Assembly: GCA_018894105.1 (NCBI GenBank)
Contig: CM032129.1
Span: 33,311,468-33,375,467, forward strand
Source: Jacaranda mimosifolia
Lineage: Eukaryota; Streptophyta; Magnoliopsida; Lamiales; Bignoniaceae
Direction of reading: 5' to 3'
DNA length: 64,000 nt
Under the pieces are notes generated by a model that was not told where the DNA came from, did not search any database, and worked only from the letters and a program-made list of their open reading frames with translations. The position numbers were made by a program, and so were the translations under genes. Shown here piece by piece: positions 55,601-64,000 of this stretch (the stretch's first letter is position 1; the number at the start of each line of letters is the position of its first letter).

Positions 55601-58600
55601 GTATTGAAGAACGTGCTTGACTACTTTTCAATGTGTAGATAATTTATATTAATCAGAAGTCAATGCTTGTATTGCTTAACTTCTCTCTGGTTATTTTGTT
55701 TTGTCCTTGCCTAAACCTAATCGGCTGCAGGTGTCTGGTTTGAGATCAATTACTGCTAGACACTTGGCTATGGCGAGTCAGGTGATAAGTTTCACGTATG
55801 CAATCATACCTGGTAAGTGGTTAAAAACTGCTGTTAGTTATTATGTACTATCATACTTTTGTAAGTTAAATAGCATTCATATCTAATGACTTTATTTTTT
55901 CATGGCTCTATCAAGATATTAGGAGAATTCTCTTGCTCAAAGTGCCCGAGACGTACAAAGGGCTATTGCAGTCAGAGATCGACCGAGTAGCAAATGTAAG
56001 AGAATTTTTGCAGAAAAATATTGTTCACTCAGATTATCTTCACATATTATCTACACTAAAATGCATATTGGCTAAGTATTATGCATTATCTTCAGATTTG
56101 GTAGGAGACTAATTACTGTGATGGACATCATTTCTAATGGATTGTCTTGATAACCTGGGACATGATTTTCCCCAGTACCTGTCATACTAAAGATATAATT
56201 GTACCCATCGAAGATGGTCGTGCCTCTGCTAGTACAGGGAGAATGAATGTCGTGTGATTAAGTAATTATTAGTGCAAGTTGTTTTATATTGTTGGGTCTC
56301 CTCATTGATGCAGTGAGAAATCATTTTATTCAATCTAATATTGACCGACAAACGACAATTTAGAAAGTCTGAGCATTAGGCCCTGTGAAAAATGAAGGCA
56401 ATGTTCGACATACACGTGTGGCATGTATGAATGATAATTAACACCTATTAGAATTAAAAAGCGAGAATTACTGTTAGTATTTGGGCACTTTCTGATTCTA
56501 GTTCTTCTATTACAAATTATTGGGACAGCAATTTTTTTCGACAGTTGACAAGTTCACTGATGTTGTGGATGTACTTTCAGTGTCAAGGAAGTTATGTTTA
56601 TGAAAATACACTTGAAATTAACATTTTGCTGAGGATGGTGAATGGCAAATACAATTGAAGTAATAATACTCCCGTGCATGATTGTTTTGCGCACACCCAT
56701 TTACATCCTTTTTGCCTAATCTTCTTGCACTGAATTTTAGGATCCCCCTAAAAAGAAGGCTTAAGAGAATCAGAAAAGAAACATAAAGACAGACTTATTT
56801 CTTGCTTTGTACTCATCTCATCTTGCATATTGCTTATACAGGGAAAATTTTGCTTAAAGTTGTTTTTGTTCACCTTTAATTTGTTCAAGTTCCCCTTTTT
56901 TATAATCACCTGTATTACAGTTGTATTTTATTCCACAATATTAGGATTACAAAAATCACTGCGATGAGATTCATTCCAAGCTGGTTCAGATAATGAGAGA
57001 AAGATTGTTGGTTCATCTACGTAGCTTGCCACAAATTGTTGAGGGTTGGAATAGGGCTGAGGATGCTGATGTACAGCCTAGTCAGTTTGCTCGGTCTCTC
57101 ACCAAGGTACAGAACCAAGGCCTTTAATTTGATGTTCATTACTAGTGTTGAAAAGAAAAGTGTTTCTTGACCCCATGGACCCTGTGAGGCATGGTCTTTA
57201 AATGATTATAATTCTATTTGTATCATCTCACCATATTATATCTCCTCCATAGAAAAGTATAATTGAGTGAAAAGGCTGGTTTGTCAGAGAAACCTAATAG
57301 TCAAGTATTGTCTGTATCCTTACATAAGCCAGACACACATGTTTTTTCTTGTGCTAATGCTTCATTGTGTACTTCCATGGCTCGGCATTTCATTTGGGTA
57401 TTTTTGCTGTGTTTCAATTTTGTGTTGGATTTTGATTTCACTTCTTCCCCTCACCTGATGTGCTTTTAACTTCTGTTTGTTCATCTGGCTTTCTAGTTTC
57501 TCTTGAAATAACAATTTTGGGCACTTGCAAAACTGGACGTATTTATATTCAATCTGAAATTTGATTCATTTCACATGCTTTTTCTTGGACTATTTCTTCT
57601 GATATAGTGATATTGGGGCTTCCGAGAGGTACTCCAGTTAAGGACGAGTCCCTACAAACTCAGTGATGTCTTGAGGAATATCAACATTTTAATTCTTTTC
57701 TCTGTTCTTCGTTCCTGTCATTAAGTAAAAACATGTCTTCATGCACTTTTTTCCTGTGGGAGCTGTTGTGGGTTGCTTGAGCCTTGGAAATTGATCGACC
57801 TAAACTATCTAGCATGGAAAGTTCAATAAACTAGTTTAATACTCCCTCTGTCCCAATGATATAGGTCTTGTTTGAGTTGACACGAAGTCTTCGATTAGAG
57901 TTGAAAGAGTGAAATTTTTAGTGTCTTTACGATATTGCTTTGGAAATAGTGATTGGGAGTTATTGGTCTTACATGCTAAATGAGAGGGTGTTGTTGGTGG
58001 AAAATGTTTCATATTAGGAGGTGGAGCTTATTTTGGACATCCAAATAGGAATAGAAGCAAAATTGGGGATAGAGAATTTATTTTTCAATAGTTCATTGTC
58101 GTGAAAAAGAAAGATGTTCAGGGGTTTATCATCTGGAGCTAGTAACACTATTACAAAATTCATCATTCAAAGCTCTTGCTGGTCATATCGCACATTGTAT
58201 AAACTAATATGTATAGGCTTCCTCTCTCCTTCCCCCTCTCAAATTATGTGGTCAGCAGTGCTGATAGTAATGTTGTTTTGGTGCAAGAAAAATAGAAAAG
58301 AAAGGCAAGAGAAAGAGACCACTGGCGAGAAATCTAGGATAAACATGAATTCTGCTTTACTTTGTTCCTCCCTTAAGCCATTGATTTGCTCCCATATGCT
58401 AATCCTTGTATTTTTCCATGTTTCTGGTTTAATTCTAATGAGATAATGAATGAAGACCTTTTTTCCCTTTTGGGATTTGTGATGTTTGCTGTTATGTGCA
58501 TTCTGGTGTTACACAAATCATGTATCTCATCCCTGATGCTTCTCATTCCACTTATTGAAACAGGAGGTTGGATATCTTCTACGGACTTTATCAAAACACC

Positions 58601-60645
58601 TGCTTGAAGAGGATGTTCGAACTATTTTTGGGTAATATATTCACCACATGTCAAGTGTGCTATGCCTTTCTTTCTTTCTTTCTTTATTTATTTATTTAAC
58701 TTTAATTGCTGTTCTGTATAGTATCATGCAATCATGCATGCACAAGCTTGACTTGTATATGGACAGCTTTCTATTTAGTCTTGGCTATTTCCCAGTGTAA
58801 AATCAGAGTGGAGGCAAAATTTTAAGGAGGTTTTCATCAAATAATCTGCTTAGGGTTGTGTCACGGACTTGCTGTTAGATTGAATGGGAAGATTCTAGTG
58901 CAACCTAGAAATACAATAAAGTTTGAATAGTAAGTCCAGAATGTTCCATTTGTGATTGTATGTGTCGCTAGATGTCTTTTAGTCTGTTGCATTTATTAAT
59001 ATCAATATTTAGCTCTAATGTATGCTCCTCTCCTTAAGTGCGTCCACTGCTCAAATAAGCTTGTTGTCATGGGTACCTTCCCACATTAGATGCGTACCTG
59101 TAGGTCCCATGAGCTCCTTGAAATTGTTGAGAAAAAGGATTGTTGGGAAGGATCCATGTTAATGCGTAGTTGCATGTGGTATCAGACTGACAAAAGTTAA
59201 TACTTCTGTGATAATTAATATGTGGACTGTTATTTAATACCTACTTCACATACTACTGCAGGCAAGTGATTATACTTTTGCACTCTCAAATTTCTGATGC
59301 ATTTTCACGGTTAGAGATAAGCACTCCACAAGCAAAAAACAGGTATTGGTATATTTTACCTTGCTACTGGAGGGGTAAAAAGCATTTTGGTACCGAGTTT
59401 TGTCATTAATGTCTGATTCATATCTATGTTTATGCCATGCTTTCTTTTATACCCAAGTGTCTTCATAATTGGTTAGTATCCAATGGATAGTTACCATACA
59501 ATGCCTCCTTAATTGATTGGCATTCTTGTCATCCCCCTTTACTATAGTTTTCTTTCTTCCATTGTTCTGTTCTTTCCCCTCAATGAAGATTGGCTGACTG
59601 GTGACCGTAAGTCTCACCTCCATTTCAACACTCAAGCCCCAAATCACTTCTGTCTCCCCCCTCCATTTGTCCATGGCCAACCCCTCCCCGCCTGTCTCCA
59701 ATTCGCTCCCTCCTCTGTTCCCTCTGCACCAAACAACAAGCTGACCTTTAATCACGTGAATATCTTTCAAATAATTGTAAAGCCCCAGCTTGCCCTTCCT
59801 TGGGTGGCTTACAACAAATGAACTTCTACATGACTGACAAACCAATGGACAGTGGGGAGGTCCCTATAGGGCTGGGCTCTGCTCTTGGCGCCTATGGCCA
59901 TCTGTTAACGTACTCCAGTTGCCTGTGTTTGTTCAAGTTTTTTCTATTATATGAAGTTTCATTTGATACAGTGTCAAGTAAAATGTGCAAACCAGAATAA
60001 ATGTGCTGTTGCATGAAACACTTATTACCGTTCAGTCTTCCCTGGTAACCTTTGGCATATTGGTTAAGGTTTCACATTCCTAGAGCTTGTGATACATTAA
60101 TTTCTTAAATAGGTTACTGTTCAAATTGGTAAAGAAATTACAGTTTAAAATGTTAGTGAATGAGGTTGCGTTTTGGTCTTTTCAAGAAAATGTTAAGTGA
60201 GCATTTGAAGAAACCATCCTTCATGCGCCAATTTGCTAATTATGGTGAAACTCTGTTACAAATCAGAACAATTGGAATAATCTGATTACCAATCCATCAA
60301 TGGCATAACTTGGGTACCACAGTGCTTCTTGCCCTTAGTTGCTATATGTGATATTTATGTCCCCCTCAATGCCATCACCCCACCCAACCCCAAAAAAAAA
60401 AGGTGAAAGGGAAAATAAAAAAATGGAAAAACCAAATTAAATAAATTAGTACTTGTTTCTTTGGTTTGCTTCTGCTATTTAATCTTTTTGTATTGTCCTG
60501 TGCCAGTCTTCGCTGCGACATCGAGCATGTACTTGGATGCATCAGATCATTACCTTCTGATAATTCGAGTAAATCTAGTCCACCAAACTGGGGGCTACTT
60601 GATGAATTCCTGGCACAGAAATTTGCCTCTGAAACTGGAGAATAG
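46681..60645 (+). CDS. VPS54: VPS54, GARP tethering-complex subunit
   Basis: Subunit of the GARP complex (VPS51-54), which tethers endosome-derived vesicles at the trans-Golgi network. Eighteen exons: 46681-47490, 47793-47855, 48499-48578, 49425-49527, 50538-50612, 51500-51635, 51829-51917, 52616-52866, 53519-53690, 53773-53856, 53943-54355, 55133-55286, 55731-55812, 55916-55995, 56945-57106, 58564-58631, 59262-59342, 60507-60645. They total 3042 nt, 1013 aa, in frame at every junction. The N-terminus is Ser-rich (SSSYSSSSSLSKSIADIS). The Vps54 N-region follows, with the coiled-coil VQLEDLNTKIVQGCGRVREL. Conserved later blocks are AIEWIMGNLNGHYAA, ADILRENAEALFAACDAAHG and AMASQVISFTYAIIP with SEIDRVA. 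The C-terminus is CIRSLPSDN and NWGLLDEFLAQKF. A Ser/Asp-rich linker in exon 11 is probably disordered. Exon 8 uses the acceptor GAATGCAG at 52615, because an upstream AG would introduce a stop. The long introns hold degraded repeats. Confidence 0.95.
57840..58060. mobile_element. Stowaway/mariner-type MITE remnant in VPS54 intron 15
   Basis: ACTCCCTCTGTCCCAATGAT with ATAGGTCTTGTTT is the usual left end of plant Tc1/mariner-derived elements. Sequence near 58030-58050 (TTTTGGACATCCAAATAGGA) resembles the inner part of the right arm. The expected GGGACGGAGGGAGTA right terminus is missing, so the element is truncated or decayed. Confidence 0.6.
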
Positions 60646-61200
60646 ATTCATTGCAAAGAAATTAAGTGGGTGTATTTGGATGAAGAGTGATGGTACTTGA
60701 TGGATTCAATATATAGACCTCTGTGGGATCAAGTTGGTATCCTTCAAAATGAGGTAAGAGCTAATGGATAGCTGTATGTGACAAATCTAGTTGAATTTGA
60801 AATTTAAAAGCACTGATTATCTGTTGCAAAATCAAACATATGGCTCGTCTCATTTTTATGTCATATACACCAAGGATCAATGTGCCCGGATAGAAAATTA
60901 TACTCTTGTTTGGATCTTGAGAACTTAACTTGTTTCTCTGAAAGGCAACCACACAAAGTGGATGATGTTCCTTATATAATTTATCTAATTTTGCTGCAGG
61001 GGTGGTCAAGTATAGCAGATTCAATTGCTGAGGATTTCACAAGTCTACTCTGTTTCAATGAATAAGGATGCATGATTGTTTCTTATAGGATGGATATATA
61101 TATATACACACATACTAACTTGAATTTATTCTTTTTAGCAGGCTGCTCTGTATTATTTCTGTTTCATTCTTGCTTTGAATAAACGGGATAGAGTTATGTC
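60646..61200 (+). other. VPS54 3' untranslated region with a possible intron
   Basis: Downstream of the stop codon, a good donor (AATGAG|GTAAGAG, intron from 60754) and acceptor (TTGCTGCAG|GGGTGG, exon from 61000) outline a possible 246-bp intron. An AATAAA at 61178-61183 could be the polyadenylation signal. The untranslated exon after 61000 has no long open frame. Confidence 0.45.
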
Positions 61201-62049
61201 CAATTTTGCCGCAGCTTTCCTTTCATATAAATCATTTGTATTATTATATACTTTGAGACGATGTAAATCTGCTTTCTCCATCATCTGCATTTGTTGTCAT
61301 TTTGAGCGTAAAATACTTAAATTTTCTCTCAGCTCTTCGTATTATTTTACACTTACAAGTAAATAGACAAATAAAAAATAAAATGTGATGCTTCAACTTT
61401 CAAAATATTTTCAATTTCACGTATTATTTGATAGGAATATATCATTGGTTTTTTAAGAAAATCTTCCGATGATAAAAATAAAAATGAATCCAAACATTCA
61501 TAAAATGAGGATATATTTACTCTTAGGTCTATTGGTATGATTTTTTAAAGAAGTGCAGAATTGTTGGATCGCTTTGACCTGAGGCTCGGCCCTGTATACC
61601 ATAATTTGACCATTTTTTCTTGTGACATATTTTAAAGAGTTCCCTCGTTCAAAAGATGCTTTGCTGTAATCAGTTCATCAGTTTTGGTTTGGTGAAATTG
61701 TTCATGCATGTGCGCTTATGAACGTGTGAAAATATGTACTAACCGGCTGTGGAATTGATATATGATCTTTTGGAAGGTCTTACAGATGCAATTTTGTTTT
61801 AAATCCATCCTTTGTCTTAAAGTGTTAAATACAAGAAGTTGAATCTCCTGTGCTCAACATGTATTGGTGATGATTGATAATAGTGTTACTTTATGCTCCC
61901 CAATGCGAAAAATAAAAATAAAAATTGAGTAGAGTATCTAAAGTGAAAGATGCTGCCCAAAAGCAAAAATAAGAAAATAAAAATAGATTGGATCGAGTTG
62001 AATTAGGTCAAAATCCTACATGAAAAACTAAGTATTTTAAGGTAAACTT

Positions 62050-62345
62050 AGTCCACAAGCCAAATGGGTCCTAGGCCGGATAAGGTAAGGTAGAGTTTAG
62101 GGTAGTATTCTTTAGGTGCTTTAGGGTATGATATGGTCCACAAATCCAACGAGTCTTGAGTTGGATAGGGTACGGAAGAGTATATAGTCTTATTGTTTGA
62201 TTATTTTTGGGTACAAACCCAGTGGATCTTAGATTGGATAGCATAGAATAAAAGATTTTATTATTTGAGAATTTTAAAGTATGAGCGTGAATATGATAGC
62301 ATCTTACCCATTTACCCATTGACACTCGAAAGGCTTAGATCCACA
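62050..62345. repeat. Diverged tandem repeats, unit about 75-85 bp
   Basis: Three or four diverged units begin with CCACAAGCCAAATGGGTC, CCACAAATCCAACGAGTC and ACAAACCCAGTGGATC. Each is followed by (T/C)T(A/T)G(A/G)(C/T)(C/T)GGATA(A/G)G(G/C) and a RGTA-rich block; a last partial unit is CCACAAACAGATAAGG. Similarity is moderate and judged by eye. Confidence 0.5.
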
Positions 62346-62378
62346 AACAGATAAGGTTACACACTATTAATACACTTA

Positions 62379-62741
62379 GAGGGTGTTTGGCTAAGTTTAT
62401 TTTAAACAAGATATTTTTGAAGCTTATAAGATGTTAGATCTTATTTTTAAAATAAGTTGTTGAAGTGTTTGGATAAAATAAGATATTGGAGCTTATAAGA
62501 TGTTAATAATGGCAATTTTGTAATTAAAATGGTTAAAAATGAAGGAGCTTGTTAAAATTTTAAAAATAAGTTAGAGTCTCCTTACTTTTTTTAAAAGAAC
62601 CTATAAGCTCCTAACATCTTATTTTAGGATCTTATAAACTCTTTTTTAAAAGAATTTACCAAACATTTTTTATCAATTTATAAGCTCTTAAACATCTTAT
62701 AAGATGTTTTAAAGAGCTTAGAAGCTCACCCAAACACCCTC
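62379..62741. mobile_element. Tourist-like (PIF/Harbinger) MITE, 363 bp
   Basis: The left end is GAGGGTGTTTGGCTAAGTTT and the right end on the opposite strand is GAGGGTGTTTGGGTGAGCTT. The flanks are TTA (62376-62378) and TTA (62742-62744), the PIF/Harbinger target duplication. GCTTATAAGATGTT and its complement recur inside, so it folds back extensively. Non-coding. Confidence 0.8.
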
Positions 62742-63032
62742 TTAGTTGGGTTAGATATCATTTACTCAACTAATATCTGGAAAAAAAAATTTGCAAATTG
62801 CCTTTAAACTAGTTTTAGTCTTTAGCCGGTGGAGATTCCTGTGCCAGTGGATTGCGTTTGTCTGATGTGATATTTTTATCATTTGGAGTCCCTGATTTTT
62901 TTAAATATCAGATTGGAATGACATGGGAATTGAAAAAAGAAATTATATCTTCCAATATTTCGTTTTCCCCTTTTACTCTATCATACATCATCAGCAATGA
63001 TAAACCAAACAGCAAAATCTCTGAATTCTGCA

Positions 63033-63120
63033 GATCATCAAGCTTAGGAGGAAATCTCCTACAGGTGTTATCAGTGGACTGAAAATGGCTGCGACAGAGC
63101 AAGAAGAGCCACTGGATGAA
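63033..63120 (+). CDS. Possible orphan terminal exon of an unrecognised gene
   Basis: After a good acceptor (TTCTGCAG, ending 63032) an open frame reads IIKLRRKSPTGVISGLKM, then AATEQEEPLDEDDLT and a TAG. The basic-then-acidic pattern and the clean acceptor look like a real last coding exon, but I do not recognise the protein and found no convincing upstream exon in the preceding 2 kb. It could be a gene fragment carried by a rearrangement, or chance. The exact end (63135 if the stop is included) depends on the frame chosen. Confidence 0.25.
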
Positions 63121-64000
63121 GATGATCTCACCTAGCCTTCCTCTGTTCAGTTGAAATAAACCAGAAATTTTACAATTGAAACAAAATTTTCTTCAATCAT
63201 TGGTATTAAGATTAGTCCATGTTATGCCAGAGTGATAATACATATTTGTACATAATTTCATTACTTCCTCTTATGTAAATTTCATACAAAAGGTGAAGGA
63301 GTGATGTTTTTTCCTTACCAAGCTAGAATTGGAGCTGCAACATTTCTTCTGATGGAGCTGCAACATTTTCCAGGATGGTTACAGGTTTTTTCTAGCATAA
63401 AGCTGATTCCTTGTGTTAACAAAATGTCGGTACATGTTTGTGAAGACAATACAAGATTCAAAAACGTGACATAAGACTGTAATTTCATCAAACGAAGACC
63501 TTTTCCATATGCACTGCTTCAAATATTTGCTCGTCTTTGATCAATATTTGCTTTGAATTTTGTAGCCCTTCTAGATAGGTTATCAATTTTCTATATGCTT
63601 GTGATATAAGTCTTTGAAATGGAATTTTCATCAAGTAGAAACAATAATTTTGAAATCTTGAAATTTTATCAAATTCGTTTCCTGTCTTGGGGGCTGAAGC
63701 AGTTTAGATCTTTTATTCTAATATATATTTTATCGTGTACTTCACTTTATAATTGAATATTTCTTTTAATATACTTGACCACGTCTTAGATAAAACAAGA
63801 ATTCCGAAGTGGGGTCAGGTATAGAAATAAATGCTTCAATTTTGGGCCGTGGCACTCTCTTGCAGACGACTTCAAGTAGTTGTGTTTGGACATGGCAGCA
63901 ACGGTTGTTGTGTAAGCTGTACACATAGGAAAATGACAGTATAATAAAGACAATATTTATTGACTGGAAAAATTGGTAAAAATTACTTATGGCAGTCGTA

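Larger units (their letters stand above)
61201..64000. other. Right-hand intergenic region
   Basis: Contains diverged tandem repeats (about 62050-62345), a Tourist-like MITE (62379-62741) and a possible orphan terminal exon (63033-63120), all listed separately. Otherwise AT-rich with no supported gene. An upstream part of the orphan exon's gene is not recognisable within the window. Confidence 0.5.

Overview
The window is nuclear DNA of a flowering plant, almost certainly a eudicot. Intergenic DNA and introns are very AT-rich, coding regions are split into many short exons with GT-AG junctions, and the genes are plant families (group IIe WRKY factor, LSD1-type zinc finger protein, miR160, plant JmjC demethylase, secreted GH31 glucosidase). 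All gene models below were assembled by hand: each exon was joined at visible splice sites and the reading frame checked across every junction. All six protein-coding genes read through without a frameshift or premature stop.

Layout. 4048-6572 (-): WRKY group IIe factor, 3 exons, 455 aa. 15515-15612 (-): a MIR160 precursor hairpin with a perfect mature miR160 sequence. 19001-24646 (-): JMJ14/15/18-type H3K4 demethylase, 11 exons, 860 aa. 27581-30121 (-): LSD1-type three-finger protein, 6 coding exons, 176 aa. 32527-38095 (-): ESCRT-III subunit VPS2.3, 11 exons, 219 aa. 42673-45825 (+): secreted GH31 alpha-glucosidase, 5 exons, 888 aa. 46681-60645 (+): GARP tethering-complex subunit VPS54, 18 exons, 1013 aa. 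The first five loci are on the minus strand, the last two on the plus strand.

Between and inside the genes lie many small mobile elements, several with readable ends and target-site duplications: a 329-bp TRIM retrotransposon (17860-18188), a tRNA-type SINE (13043-13300), a 2.4-kb Mutator-like element with 101-bp terminal inverted repeats and a GC-rich internal segment (39233-41668), three hAT-type non-autonomous elements (8510-8898, 31408-32077, 34413-35357), a Tourist-like MITE (62379-62741), and more degraded MITEs. A MULE transposase fragment lies at 393-569.

The genes do not form an operon-like pathway. The neighbourhood does look ancestral: from memory of Arabidopsis locus numbers, WRKY14/35 lie near JMJ18/15 and LSD1 lies next to JMJ14, so this window appears to keep together gene pairs that Arabidopsis has split between duplicated blocks. 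Two genes act in membrane trafficking (VPS2.3 at endosomes, VPS54 at the trans-Golgi), two in transcription or chromatin (WRKY, JMJ), one in cell-death control (LSD1), and miR160 in auxin signalling. I found no convincing undescribed system; the most notable items are the MIR160 locus, the composite microsynteny, the intact TRIM and MULE insertions, and some unusual splice signals.
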